Below the pieces are notes generated by a model that worked only from the letters and a program-made list of their open reading frames with translations, had not been told where the DNA came from and searched no databases. This document shows, in pieces, positions 32,361 through 41,437 of a stretch of DNA of 64,000 nucleotides (position 1 is the stretch's first letter; each line of letters opens with the position of its first letter). Location: the NCBI RefSeq assembly GCF_017377775.1, contig NZ_JAFVLN010000010.1:248001-312000 (forward strand), in the 5' to 3' direction. The position numbers and the translations under genes were made by a program. The DNA is from Streptomyces sp. VRA16 Mangrove soil (lineage in GTDB: Bacteria > Actinomycetota > Actinomycetes > Streptomycetales > Streptomycetaceae).

Positions 32361-35162
32361 GTGAGCCCGCGACATTCGCGAGGAAAGGCGCAGAACGCGC
32401 GCCCGTCGTCATCGGCGGCACACGCGTACAAGCCGCTCAGTCTCAAGCGCAGGGCCTGGATCACGCTGGGCGCGGTCGTGCTCGGCGGGGCCGGTGTGAC
32501 GGCGTACGCCATGGCCGGCGAGGAGCCCACGGGTGACGTGCCCGTGCAGCCGCGTGCCTCCGCCGTGCACTCGGCCGACCTGGCCGCGACCGGCACCGGC
32601 AAGCGCGCGCTGTCGCAGCGGTCGACGAAGCCCTTCTCGCTCGTCGGGCTCACCTGGGACAAGCAGACCGCCGAGCTGGACGGCACGGCGCAGGTGCGGG
32701 TCCGCAGCACCGAGACCGGTGAGTGGTCCGGCTGGCAGTCGATCGCGACCGAGTCGCACCTGCCCGACCCGGGCACCGCCGACGCCAAGAGCGGCGTCCT
32801 CGGCATGTCCGAGTCGCGCTGGGTGGGCTCCTCCGACGGCGTCGAGGCCCGTGTGGTCGCCGCCGACGGTTCGTCGTCCGCGCTGCCCAAGGGGCTCAGC
32901 CTGACGATGGTCGACCCCGGTGTGACGAAGAAGGAGGCCGCGCAGCAGAACGCCGCGCAGGACTCCATATCCCTGCAGAACGCGGCGTACAGCGTCACTT
33001 CCGAGGAGTCGCCGTCCGCGTCCGCCACGGAGACGGCGAGCCCGACGGAGACGGCCTCCGTCTCCGCCGACCCTTCGGGCAGCGCCTCCGCCACGGCCTC
33101 GGACACCGCGTCCGCCTCCGCCTCCGCCTCGGCGACCGGGACCGCGACGAGCAGCCCCGAGCCGACGTCGTCCTCGACGGTGAAGCCCGACGCCCCCGAC
33201 TCCACGGTCACCAAGCCGCCGATCATCATGCGCTCGGAGTGGAAGCCGGACACGTCGAAGGCGGTCAACTACAGCCCGCCGGAGTACATCGACAAGGTCC
33301 AGGCGGCGTTCATCCACCACACCGTGGACACGAACAACTACAGCTGCTCGCAGTCGGCGGCCATGATCAGGGCCGACTACCTGTACCACGTCACGCCCCG
33401 CCCCGCCGAGCACTACGACGGCTGGAAGGACCTCGGCTACAACTTCGTCGTCGACAAGTGCGGCCAGATCTTCGAGGGCCGTGAGGGCGGTGTCGACGAG
33501 CCGGTGCTCGGCGCCCACACCTACGGCTTCAACTCGTACTCGACGGGCATCGCGATCCTCGGCAACTTCCAGGACGGCGGCAAGCCGTCGCGGGCCGCGC
33601 TGGAGTCCGCCGCGCGCGTCGCCGCCTACAAGCTGGGCCAGTACGGTGGCGACCCGACGGGCAAGGTGACGCTGGTCGCCCTGGCCACGGACAAGTTCCA
33701 GGAGGGCCAGAGCGTCACCCTGAACACCATCTCCGGACACCAGGACGCCTACCGGACCGACTGCCCCGGCACGGCGCTGGAGAGCAAGCTCCCCGCGATC
33801 CGCACCTTCGCCGCGAGCAAGGGCGCGAGCGCCGCGATCCCGACGGCCGACACCAACAAGGACGGTTTCGCCGACCTCGTGACGGGCCTGCCCAAGGGCT
33901 CCAAGGGCGGTCAGGTCGCGATCGTCCCGGGCGGTCTCGCGGCCCCCGACAGCTCGAAGAAGAAGGTGATCTCGCAGTCCACCGGTGACATTCCGGGTGC
34001 GGGCGAGACCGGCGACGAGTTCGGCGCCTCGACGGCGACCGGCGACATCAACGGTGACGGGTACGCCGACGTGGTCGTCGGCCAGCCCGGCGAGGACGAC
34101 ACCTCGGGCCACAAGGACCGCGGCGCGTACACGATCGTCTACGGCCCGGACTTCACCACCGGCACCGGCGTGAACATCGACGGCAGCTACGAGCTGAACA
34201 GCGCCCGCTTCGGTTCGGCCGTCGCGGTCGGCGACTTCAACGCCGACGGCAAGGCCGACGTCTTCGCCGCGTCCACCGGCACCGGCGGCACCTGGTCGGC
34301 CCGGTACGGCGACGGCTGGGACACCGACTCCATGATCACCACGACCGAGGACAACCTGTCCTACGAGGACGCCGCGTCCGGCGACTTCAACGACGACGGA
34401 TACGCGGACGTCGCCCTGAACTACCGCGACGGCTCCGGCATCGGCAAGGTCGTCTGGTACAAGGGCGGCGCGAGCGGCCTGCGCAAGGCGGCGACGCTGA
34501 CGACGAAGGGCGGCCGTTCGATCGCCGCCGGCGACATCAACGGCAACGGCGTCGACGACATCGTCATCGGCCAGCCCTACACCGCCGAGTCCGGCGCCCA
34601 CTCGGGCGGTCAGGTCACCGCGGTCTACGGCGTGGCGGGCACCGGCCTGTCGACCAGCGTCAAGACGATCCACCAGTCCACCACCGGTGTCCCCGGCGCC
34701 TCCGAGGCCGGCGACGCCATGGGCGCCTCGGTCGCGGTTGGCGACTACAACGGCGACGGCTACGCGGACGTCCTCACGGGCGCCCCGAACGAGGACATCA
34801 CCCGCACGACGAACCGTTCCAACGCCGGTACGTCGCTGCTCCTGAAGGGCTCCTCGTCCGGACTGACCGGCACGGGCGCGCTCGCGATCTCGCAGGACGA
34901 GGCGGGCGTCCCCGGCTCCACCGAGACGAACGACAACCTCGGTTCGTCGGTCGCCCTCACCGACCTCCAGGGCTTCGGCCGGGCGAGCCTGGTGATCGGC
35001 GTCGCGGGCGAGGACGCGGGCAACGGCACCCTGCTGCACGTCCCGACCACGGACTCGGCGACCGGTGCCTACAAGTGGAACCTCGCACTGTCCACGTACT
35101 ACGGCGTGACCCAGCTCGGCACCCCGGCCGGCGCCCGCCTGGGCACCAACCTGGCGCCGTGA
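32361..35162 (+). CDS. Secreted PGRP-type amidase with FG-GAP repeats (copy 3)
   Basis: A 933-residue protein beginning at GTG 32361, with AAGGGG 8 nt upstream. The N-terminus (MSPRHSRGK, then LSLKRRAWITLGAVVLGGAG) closely matches amidase copy 1. The order is pre-domain (LVGLTWDKQTAELDGTAQVR), Ser/Thr/Ala-rich linker (about 215-285), PGRP domain (AAFIHHTVDTNNYSC, GWKDLGYNFVVDKCGQIFEG, ISGHQDAYRTDCPG), then at least six FG-GAP repeats with NxDGDG-type loops (GDINGDGYADVVVGQPGED, GDFNDDGYADVALNYRD, GDYNGDGYADVLTGAPNED). The metal ligands are retained, although GHRD is GHQD. It is preceded by a terminator, so it probably has its own promoter. Confidence 0.9.
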   Translation: MSPRHSRGKAQNARPSSSAAHAYKPLSLKRRAWITLGAVVLGGAGVTAYAMAGEEPTGDVPVQPRASAVHSADLAATGTGKRALSQRSTKPFSLVGLTWDKQTAELDGTAQVRVRSTETGEWSGWQSIATESHLPDPGTADAKSGVLGMSESRWVGSSDGVEARVVAADGSSSALPKGLSLTMVDPGVTKKEAAQQNAAQDSISLQNAAYSVTSEESPSASATETASPTETASVSADPSGSASATASDTASASASASATGTATSSPEPTSSSTVKPDAPDSTVTKPPIIMRSEWKPDTSKAVNYSPPEYIDKVQAAFIHHTVDTNNYSCSQSAAMIRADYLYHVTPRPAEHYDGWKDLGYNFVVDKCGQIFEGREGGVDEPVLGAHTYGFNSYSTGIAILGNFQDGGKPSRAALESAARVAAYKLGQYGGDPTGKVTLVALATDKFQEGQSVTLNTISGHQDAYRTDCPGTALESKLPAIRTFAASKGASAAIPTADTNKDGFADLVTGLPKGSKGGQVAIVPGGLAAPDSSKKKVISQSTGDIPGAGETGDEFGASTATGDINGDGYADVVVGQPGEDDTSGHKDRGAYTIVYGPDFTTGTGVNIDGSYELNSARFGSAVAVGDFNADGKADVFAASTGTGGTWSARYGDGWDTDSMITTTEDNLSYEDAASGDFNDDGYADVALNYRDGSGIGKVVWYKGGASGLRKAATLTTKGGRSIAAGDINGNGVDDIVIGQPYTAESGAHSGGQVTAVYGVAGTGLSTSVKTIHQSTTGVPGASEAGDAMGASVAVGDYNGDGYADVLTGAPNEDITRTTNRSNAGTSLLLKGSSSGLTGTGALAISQDEAGVPGSTETNDNLGSSVALTDLQGFGRASLVIGVAGEDAGNGTLLHVPTTDSATGAYKWNLALSTYYGVTQLGTPAGARLGTNLAP

Positions 35163-35202
35163 CGCGGTAGTTCACCCCCGCACGGGTGACGTGACCGACG
35201 AG

Positions 35203-35234
35203 AGGGCCGCGGGGCCGACCAGCCCCGCGGCCCT
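35203..35234. terminator. Bidirectional hairpin terminator
   Basis: A perfect 13-bp stem (35203-35215 pairing with 35222-35234) with a 6-nt loop lies between the convergent amidase copy 3 and the TetR gene, and is followed by TTTC on the plus strand. Confidence 0.8.
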
Positions 35235-35245
35235 TTCGCGTGCCG

Positions 35246-35854
35246 CTACCGCAGTCCTGCCCGTACGCCCTCCAGCGCGTCGAACAGCTCCGCCACCGCC
35301 GCCCGGTGCTCCACGACGACGTCCGCCGCCCGCTCCCCCGCCAACTGCCGCCCCGCCGCCTGCGCATAGACCACCCGGCACCCGGCCACCACCAGCGCCG
35401 CCGTCAGCCGCGGCCGGCGTTCGCCCGCCTCCGCCAGCGCCCCGGTGAGCGCGTCCTCGACCTCCTCCAGGGCCTCGCGCGCCCGCGCCCGCAGCGACGG
35501 CGAGTCGAGGACGACCCGCCACAGCCAGACGAAGGAGTCGCCGATCGCGCCCAACGGGTGGCGCTGATCGACGAGTTCGAGCAGCAGGCGGCGCAGCGCG
35601 GCCAGCGGGGTCTCGCCGTCGGCCCGGTCCGCCACGGCCCCCGTCACCAGGTGCACCGTCTCCGGGACCCGGTCCAGGAGCAGGTCCTCCTTGCGCGGGA
35701 AGTGGTTGAAGACCGTCATCGTCGAGACGCCGGCCTCCCGGGCCACCTCCGCCACGGTCACCGCGTCGAAGCCGCGCTCGCGGAAGAGCAGCGTCGCCGT
35801 GTCGGTGATGTGCTGCCGGGTCTGCGCCTTCTTCTGCTCTCTCAAGCCGCTCAT
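35246..35854 (-). CDS. TetR-family regulator of the adjacent monooxygenase
   Basis: A 202-residue protein with an N-terminal TetR helix-turn-helix (RQHITDTATLLFRERGFDAV, TVAEVAREAGVSTMTVFNHF, PRKEDLL) and a helical C-terminal ligand domain (residues about 70-200). Start ATG 35854 (MSGLREQKKAQTRQH) leaves a 48-bp divergent gap to the monooxygenase gene that contains two near-identical palindromes. The classic layout implies autorepression and repression of the monooxygenase, relieved by a small-molecule substrate or drug. Confidence 0.9.
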   Translation of the reverse strand: MSGLREQKKAQTRQHITDTATLLFRERGFDAVTVAEVAREAGVSTMTVFNHFPRKEDLLLDRVPETVHLVTGAVADRADGETPLAALRRLLLELVDQRHPLGAIGDSFVWLWRVVLDSPSLRARAREALEEVEDALTGALAEAGERRPRLTAALVVAGCRVVYAQAAGRQLAGERAADVVVEHRAAVAELFDALEGVRAGLR

Positions 35855-35859
35855 GCAAC

Positions 35860-35897
35860 TCACTATAGCCAATACAAAGTTTTAGTGACTATAGTCA
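35860..35897. promoter_or_regulatory. Putative TetR operator pair
   Basis: TGACTATAGTCA (35886-35897) is a perfect 12-bp palindrome 5 nt before the monooxygenase ATG; TCACTATAGCCA (35860-35871) matches it at 10 of 12 positions and lies 5 nt before the TetR ATG. The centres are 26 bp apart. Both sites would cover the divergent promoters and ribosome sites. Confidence 0.7.
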
Positions 35898-35902
35898 ACC
35901 GC

Positions 35903-37519
35903 ATGGACGCCATCACGGATGCACCTGTGGACGTGGACACGGACGTGAACATGGACGTGGACCACGACGTGGACGTAGTCGTGTGCGGCGGCGGGCCGGT
36001 CGGCCTGCTGCTCGCCTGCGAACTGAGGCTCGGCGGCGCGAGCGTCGCCGTACTGGAGCGGCTCACCGAGATCGATACGACCATCAAGGCAGGGGCCATC
36101 AACTCCCCTTCCGCACAAGCCCTTTACCGGCGGGGCTTCCTGCCCGCGATCCGCGCGGCGCAGCAGCAGATGATGGAGCGCGTGCAGGCCCTCAGGGGGA
36201 CTGGCGCCCCCGGTACCCCCGGCACCCCCGTGAAAATCCCGCCCAAGTTCGCCGGGCACTTCGCCGGGATCCCGCTCGACGCCGGGCTGCTGGACGCGGA
36301 CGACCCCGCCTTCGCCGACAAGGGCCCCGCCGACGGGCTCGGGCTGATCGCCCAGGCCCAGCTGGAGGAGATGCTCGCCGAGCGGGCCGACGAGCTGGGC
36401 GTCGTGACCTACCGGGGACGGGAAGTGACGGAGTTTCAGGAGGACGCCGGGGGCGTCACCGTCCACACCTCCGACGGGGGCGTTCTGCGCGCCTCCTGGC
36501 TCGTCGGCTGTGACGGCGGGCGCAGCCGGGTGCGCAAGCTCGCCGGGTTCGACTTCCCCGGCACCGCGCCGGAGATCACCGGGCACCAGGCGCTGGCCGA
36601 GATGACCGGCACGGAGGGCCTGAAGCTCGGCTGGCACGCCACCGACACCGGGGTGTACGCGTACGGGCCGATGCCGGGGCGCATCCTCACCGTCGAGTTC
36701 GACGGGACGCCCCGGGACCGTCAATCACCGGTCACGGAAGCGGAGTTGGAGGCGAGCATCCGCAAGGTCACCGGGGTCGACGTCACCGTCACCGGCATCC
36801 GCTCCGCCACCCGCTTCACCGACAACGCCCGGCAGGCCACCACCTACCGCAAGGGCCGCGTCCTGCTCGCGGGCGACGCCGCCCACGTCCACTCCCCCTT
36901 CGGCGGCCAGGGCCTCAACCTCGGCATCGGCGACGCCATGAACCTGGGCTGGAAGCTCGCCGCGACCGTGCGCGGCACCGCCCCGGACGGACTGCTCGAC
37001 ACGTACACCGCCGAGCGGCACCCGCTCGGCGCCTGGGTCCTGGAGTGGACGCGGGCCCAGATCGCCGTGATGCGCCCGGACCGGCACGCCCGCGCGCTGC
37101 GCGCCGTCGTCGGGGACCTGCTCGGCACCGTCACCGGAACCACGTACTTCGTGAAGAAGATCTCCGGCGTCGAGCAGCGCTACGACCTCGGGGAGGCCGG
37201 CGCGCACGAGCTGGCCGGGGCGAGCGCCCCCGACCTCGAACTCGCCGACGGCACCCGGCTCGCCGACCACCTCCACACCGGCCGCGCCCTCCTCCTCGAC
37301 CTGACCGGCGGCGCGGGCGATACGGGGCTGCGCGCGTGCGCGGCCGGGTACGAGGGCGGCCGTCTCCATGTCCGTACGGCCGTCTGCCCGGCCCGTGCCG
37401 ATCTCGCCGCCGTCCTCGTACGCCCCGACGGCATCGTGGCCTGGGCCGCCGACAAGGGCGCGGCCGAGCCGGACGGGCTCAGCCGGTCCCTGGACCGCTG
37501 GCTCGGTCGGCGGGAGTGA
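35903..37519 (+). CDS. FAD-dependent aromatic/antibiotic monooxygenase
   Basis: A 538-residue class A flavoprotein hydroxylase (pentachlorophenol-4-monooxygenase/rifampicin-monooxygenase type). The FAD motif GGGPVG is at residues 29-34, the second dinucleotide-site motif WLVGCDGGRSRVRKLAG is near 200, and the FAD ribityl motif GDAAHVHSPFGGQGLN begins at 324. A C-terminal thioredoxin-like domain of these enzymes is retained (DLTGGAGDTGLRACAAGYEG). The first ~22 residues are a peculiar Val/Asp alternation (VDVDTDVNMDVDHDVDVVV). It uses NAD(P)H and O2 to hydroxylate an aromatic substrate. The divergent TetR gene and the tail-to-tail (41-nt overlapping) exporter suggest a drug-detoxification role. 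Confidence 0.9.
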   Translation: MDAITDAPVDVDTDVNMDVDHDVDVVVCGGGPVGLLLACELRLGGASVAVLERLTEIDTTIKAGAINSPSAQALYRRGFLPAIRAAQQQMMERVQALRGTGAPGTPGTPVKIPPKFAGHFAGIPLDAGLLDADDPAFADKGPADGLGLIAQAQLEEMLAERADELGVVTYRGREVTEFQEDAGGVTVHTSDGGVLRASWLVGCDGGRSRVRKLAGFDFPGTAPEITGHQALAEMTGTEGLKLGWHATDTGVYAYGPMPGRILTVEFDGTPRDRQSPVTEAELEASIRKVTGVDVTVTGIRSATRFTDNARQATTYRKGRVLLAGDAAHVHSPFGGQGLNLGIGDAMNLGWKLAATVRGTAPDGLLDTYTAERHPLGAWVLEWTRAQIAVMRPDRHARALRAVVGDLLGTVTGTTYFVKKISGVEQRYDLGEAGAHELAGASAPDLELADGTRLADHLHTGRALLLDLTGGAGDTGLRACAAGYEGGRLHVRTAVCPARADLAAVLVRPDGIVAWAADKGAAEPDGLSRSLDRWLGRRE

Positions 37520-39026
37520 CCTCGCGGTCGCCCGCGGGGGCCTCGGTCGCCGTGGTGGGCGCGCTCGGCGCGTTCACCACGATCCCGGCGACCAGCGCGC
37601 CCAGCAGCACCGAGCCCATCGCCCACCAGGTGGCGACGTTGAAACCGTGCACGGTGGCCTCGGCGGCCAGGGCGCGGCGGTCGACACCCGGGCCGGCGTG
37701 CGCGGTCGCGTAACGGGTCGTGGCGCTCGCCGCGATCGTGTTGAGCAGCGCCGTACCGATCGAACCGCCCACCTGCTGCGCGGTGTTGAAGGTGGCGGAG
37801 GCCGCGCCCGCGTCCTGCGGGGCGACGCTGCCCGTGGCCAGCGACACCGAGGTCATCATCGCCGTACCCATGCCGAGGCCGAGCAGGATCATGCCCGGCA
37901 GGACGTGGGAGGCGTAGGCGGGTTCGGTGCCCACCTGGGCGACGATCGCGAGACCGCCCGCCGCGACCACCAGGCCCGGCACGATCAGCAGCCGCGGCGG
38001 CACGACGTGCAGCAGCCGCGCCGCGACCTGCGTGGAGCCGACGATCATGCCCGCGGTGATGGGGAGATAGGCGACACCGGTCCTGACCGGCGAGTACCCG
38101 AGCACGCGCTGCATGTAGTACGTGAGGAAGAGGAAGACGCCGAACATCCCGATCGTCACGCACAGCACGGTCAGGAACGCCCCGATGCGCTGCCGGTCCC
38201 TGATCACCGAAAGGGGCAGCAGCGGCACCCGGGCCCGGCGCTGCCACAGGCCGAACAGGATCAGCAGCAGCGCACCGCCGCCGAGCAGCGCGAGCACCAA
38301 CGGGTCGCCCCAGGAACGGGATTCGGCCTCCGAGAAGCCGTAGACGATCGCCAGCATCCCCGCGCAGCCGAGCAGCGCGCCCGGCACGTCGAGATGCGCG
38401 TCGGCGCGGCGCGCGCTGTCGTGCAGCACCATCAGGGCGCCCGCGAAGGCGACGAGGGCGATGGGCACGTTCACGTACAGGCACCAGCGCCAGTCCAGAT
38501 ACTCGGTGAGGAACCCGCCGGCGAGCAGGCCGATCGCCGCGCCCGCGCCGACGATCGCGCCGAACACCCCGAAGGCGCGGCTGCGTTCGCGCGGCTCGGT
38601 GAAGGTGGTGGCCAGCAGCGACAGGGCGGCCGGGGCGAGCAGCGCGGCGAACACGCCCTGCAGCGCCCGCGCCCCGAACAGCATCGCCTGACCGGTCGCG
38701 GCACCGCCGAGCGCGGACGCGGCCGCGAATCCCAACAGGCCGACGGAGAAGGAGAGTTTGCGCCCCACGAGGTCGGTGATGCGGCCACCGAGCAGCAGCA
38801 GTCCGCCGAAGGCGAGGGTGTAGGCGGTGATGACCCACTGGCGGTTGCCGTCGGACATGCCCAACTCGGCCTGGGCGGACGGCAGAGCGATGTTCACGAT
38901 GGTCATGTCGAGGACGACCATCAGCTGGGCGAGCGCGATGACGACAAGGGCCCACCAACGACGCGGATCGGGCTCTGCCCGCTTCTCGGCTGCGGGAACG
39001 CCGGGCAGAGAACGGCTGTCGGCCAT
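37479..39026 (-). CDS. MFS multidrug exporter, DHA2 (EmrB/QacA) family
   Basis: A 515-residue transporter with about 14 hydrophobic segments. Motifs are WALVVIALAQLMVVLDMTIV with LDMTIVNIALP (motif D1 of DHA2), GGRITDLVGRK (motif A), and the motif-C-like AFGVFGAIVGAGAAIGLLAG with GGFLTEYLDWRWCLYVNVPI. It is expected to export hydrophobic drugs or metabolites by proton antiport. The ATG at 39026 is the first codon consistent with the family's N-terminus (MADSRSLPGVPAAEK). Its 3' end overlaps the monooxygenase gene by 41 nt tail to tail, so the two messages are complementary there. Confidence 0.93.
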   Translation of the reverse strand: MADSRSLPGVPAAEKRAEPDPRRWWALVVIALAQLMVVLDMTIVNIALPSAQAELGMSDGNRQWVITAYTLAFGGLLLLGGRITDLVGRKLSFSVGLLGFAAASALGGAATGQAMLFGARALQGVFAALLAPAALSLLATTFTEPRERSRAFGVFGAIVGAGAAIGLLAGGFLTEYLDWRWCLYVNVPIALVAFAGALMVLHDSARRADAHLDVPGALLGCAGMLAIVYGFSEAESRSWGDPLVLALLGGGALLLILFGLWQRRARVPLLPLSVIRDRQRIGAFLTVLCVTIGMFGVFLFLTYYMQRVLGYSPVRTGVAYLPITAGMIVGSTQVAARLLHVVPPRLLIVPGLVVAAGGLAIVAQVGTEPAYASHVLPGMILLGLGMGTAMMTSVSLATGSVAPQDAGAASATFNTAQQVGGSIGTALLNTIAASATTRYATAHAGPGVDRRALAAEATVHGFNVATWWAMGSVLLGALVAGIVVNAPSAPTTATEAPAGDREVTPADRASGPGTG

Positions 39027-39207
39027 GGGATCGGCCTCCTCGGGTTGAGTGGCACGGCCGGGTTCCTCGTCCCCGTCCCCATACTCCGCCCAAGTGCCCG
39101 ATTTGCGCCCATGCTTGCGTGACGGGCCGTCAATCGGATACTCACTACGTCCCACGGGCCCGGCCCCGGCCGTCGGAGGGGGCGGCCGGGTCCGGGGCCG
39201 TGCCAGG

Positions 39208-39768
39208 TCAGCCGCGGCCCCTGGCCCTGCGGGCCACCACCGCGCGCAGCACCCTGCGGCCCTCCACCGACACGTCGAGCGCCTGCCGAAGCCCGCCCGC
39301 GCCGCCGTTCGCCAGCAGTTCCAGAATCCTGGTCTGGCGCCGCAGTTCGGCCGCGACCAACGGGGACATGCCGTCCGTACGTCCTTCGCGGCGGGCCGCG
39401 ACACCCGTCCCCGCGTCCGCGGCGCCGGTCGTGTCGAGCATCCGGTGGACCTGGAGCGCGGCCACCGAGCAGGCGTCGGCCCAGCCGCGCAGCTCCGCGG
39501 CGCCGCTGTCGTCGGGGGCCGCGTCCAGCATCCGCCGCACGAGCAGGGCCGCGTCCCCCTCGGGGACCCGGTCGAGGGCGCTCCGCGCCGCGGCGAGGCG
39601 CTCGCCCCAGCCGTCGCCGCCCTCGGCGAGGCTCGTCCACAGCGGGCGCAGCGCCTCGTCGTCGGCCGCGTCGGCGCCGAGCAGCGGCACACACCGGTCG
39701 AGACAGCCCAGGCCGCTCGCGGCGAGACCCCGCTCGTCGGCCTGCGCGATCAGTTCCACCAGACTCAT
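39208..39768 (-). CDS. Conserved hypothetical protein, helical
   Basis: A 186-residue soluble protein starting MSLVELIAQADERGLAASGL, rich in Ala, Leu and Arg, with no membrane segment. It has WTSLAEGGDGWGERLAAARS and a C-terminal part RRQTRILELLANGGAGGLRQ. It looks all-helical. The family was not recognised; it is transcribed toward the exporter gene with a 181-bp gap. Steady third-position GC supports genuine coding. Confidence 0.6.
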   Translation of the reverse strand: MSLVELIAQADERGLAASGLGCLDRCVPLLGADAADDEALRPLWTSLAEGGDGWGERLAAARSALDRVPEGDAALLVRRMLDAAPDDSGAAELRGWADACSVAALQVHRMLDTTGAADAGTGVAARREGRTDGMSPLVAAELRRQTRILELLANGGAGGLRQALDVSVEGRRVLRAVVARRARGRG

Positions 39769-39865
39769 GGACGTACGCCTCCAGACTCCCCGACGCGGAC
39801 CCGGCCATTCCCCTTGGGTTACGCGACTTACTGCGTCGGGGCCGCCCAGAACGTCACACGCGCGG

Positions 39866-40384
39866 TCACATGGCGACCACGCCGAGCCGGTCGAGGAACC
39901 GGAAGAACAGCTCCTCCGCCGACGGTTCGGCCCGGGCGCGCAGCACGTCGTGCAGCGGCTGCGCCTCCACGGTGCGGCCGCCCTCCGCGGCCCAGGCGAC
40001 GGCCCGCTCCGCGGCGTCCTCGGGCGGCAGGAAGTAGTCCTCCAGGGCGCGCTCGTCGCCGCCGATGTACTCGGCCATCGCGGCCCGCCCCAGGCACGAC
40101 GTCCAGGCCCCGCTGTGCGGCGCGGCGGCCTCCACGACGGCGCACCGGCTGTCCATGACGTAGGCGAACAGCGCGGGCGACCCCGTCTCGGCCGCCAGTG
40201 CGTTCATGCTCCCGACGTCCGGCGCCTGCTCGCCCTCGCCCCCGCCGCCGGGGCACTCCCACACCTGCCAGCCCCCGGCCCGCTCCTCCAACAGCGCCAG
40301 TTCGTCCCGCACCCCGTCCAGCGCGTCGAGCCCCTTGAGCGGACGATCGCTTCTGGCCACCACGTAATAACCCCAGTAGCCCAT
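39866..40384 (-). CDS. MGFWG-family hypothetical protein (second copy in window)
   Basis: A 172-residue protein beginning MGYWGYYVVARSDRPLKGLD. It shares with the protein at 19250-19753 the MG(F/Y)WG start, GGWQVWEC/RGWRVWAV, GSPALFAYVMDSRCAVVEA, AWTSCLGRAAMAEYIGG and a C-terminal helical region ending LDRLGVV. This copy has no Rhs gene nearby. The start ATG 40384 is the one that preserves the conserved first residues. Function unknown; presence of one copy in a toxin island and one outside it parallels orphan immunity genes. Confidence 0.7.
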   Translation of the reverse strand: MGYWGYYVVARSDRPLKGLDALDGVRDELALLEERAGGWQVWECPGGGGEGEQAPDVGSMNALAAETGSPALFAYVMDSRCAVVEAAAPHSGAWTSCLGRAAMAEYIGGDERALEDYFLPPEDAAERAVAWAAEGGRTVEAQPLHDVLRARAEPSAEELFFRFLDRLGVVAM

Positions 40385-40480
40385 GCCCGTGCCCCCGTCC
40401 CGGAATTTCTGCGCATTTCTGCGCGCGGCTGTGGCCGAATAGACCACAGACGTAAGGGACTTCGCCACCGGAAACGCAAA

Positions 40481-41329
40481 CTAACCCCTTTCGCCCCCCA
40501 TCGGCGTCGTGGCCAGCACCTTCTGGTTCTGCAGCCGGGTCAGGGACCGGACGAAGCAGATCGCGGCGACGGCGGCGGCGAGGTCCAAGGCGTCGCTGAA
40601 GACCATCGTCCCCGTGGCGGACCCCATGTCCTCGAAGTCCTCGGCGCTCGAGTACTGACTGCCGGCGAAGCGCCCCACGAGCTGGTCGGCCACCCACAGC
40701 CACCACCACAGGTCGATCAGCCCGGACCTGTTCTTCCCGGCCAGTTCCAGTTCGTCCGCGCTGGTGCGCCAGGTGTCGTGCGCGATGACGCGCGGGAACC
40801 AGAAGGAGACGATCGGGACGAAGAAGCCGCCGATCGCCCAGCCGCGCGCTTTGCTCTGCCCGAGCGGGTTCATGACCTGGGCGTTGTCACGCACCCGCAC
40901 GAACCACACGATGAAGGCGATCGCGGTGAGGACCAGCAGCACCAACTGGCCGCGCCCCGCGAGCGTGTACAGGTCGTCCCAGCGTGCGAGGTCCCCGTAC
41001 CCGGAGAAGGCGCCGTCCGTGAGATCGCCCAGGATGCGGTACTCGGCGATCCCCACCGCCACGGCAGCGAGGTCGAGCGCGACGGTCACGGCGAGCAGCG
41101 CGACGACCATCCAGGCGAGCCCGTTCGGGGACTTCAGCCGCACCCACGGGGCGTACGGGTCGTAGGGGGCGGACGGCAGCGGCGGCGGCAGTGGCTGCGC
41201 CCCGTCCCCGCCCCGGTCCTTGCCGCGCTGGGGCCCGCCCGTCAGCGTCGCGAACGCCGAGTCGGCGCACGGCGCGCACAGCCCGCCCTCGACCAGCGCG
41301 TTCCGCGCCCCACATCTCTTGCACAGCAC
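40481..41329 (-). CDS. DUF4328 membrane protein with N-terminal zinc ribbon
   Basis: A 282-residue protein. The N-terminus is a short zinc-ribbon-like module (LCKRCGARNALVEGGLCAPC, CxxC..CxxC), then a Pro-rich linker. The DUF4328 domain follows with membrane segments near 75-95 (AWMVVALLAVTVALDLAAVA), 125-145 (GQLVLLVLTAIAFIVWFVRV), 165-185 (WAIGGFFVPIVSFWFPRVIA), and 205-215/245-260. The conserved features WFVRVRDNAQ, KARGWAIGGFFVPIVSFWFP and WWWLWVADQL are typical of the family. It starts at GTG 41329. No function is established for DUF4328. Confidence 0.85.
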   Translation of the reverse strand: MLCKRCGARNALVEGGLCAPCADSAFATLTGGPQRGKDRGGDGAQPLPPPLPSAPYDPYAPWVRLKSPNGLAWMVVALLAVTVALDLAAVAVGIAEYRILGDLTDGAFSGYGDLARWDDLYTLAGRGQLVLLVLTAIAFIVWFVRVRDNAQVMNPLGQSKARGWAIGGFFVPIVSFWFPRVIAHDTWRTSADELELAGKNRSGLIDLWWWLWVADQLVGRFAGSQYSSAEDFEDMGSATGTMVFSDALDLAAAVAAICFVRSLTRLQNQKVLATTPMGGERG

Positions 41330-41437
41330 AGCCGCGCACCCCTCCCCAGGGAAACGCCGCGAACTCTCGACCCCCCGGTCGCGCGACTTGCGGAAGATAC
41401 GGCTCCACGGACCGCGCTGTCCACCGGTATACGCAGG

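Noticed and set aside
16269..35162. A mobile element carrying the toxin island
   Set aside because: No integrase, transposase, tRNA, or flanking direct repeats were seen, and base composition of the coding genes matches the surroundings.
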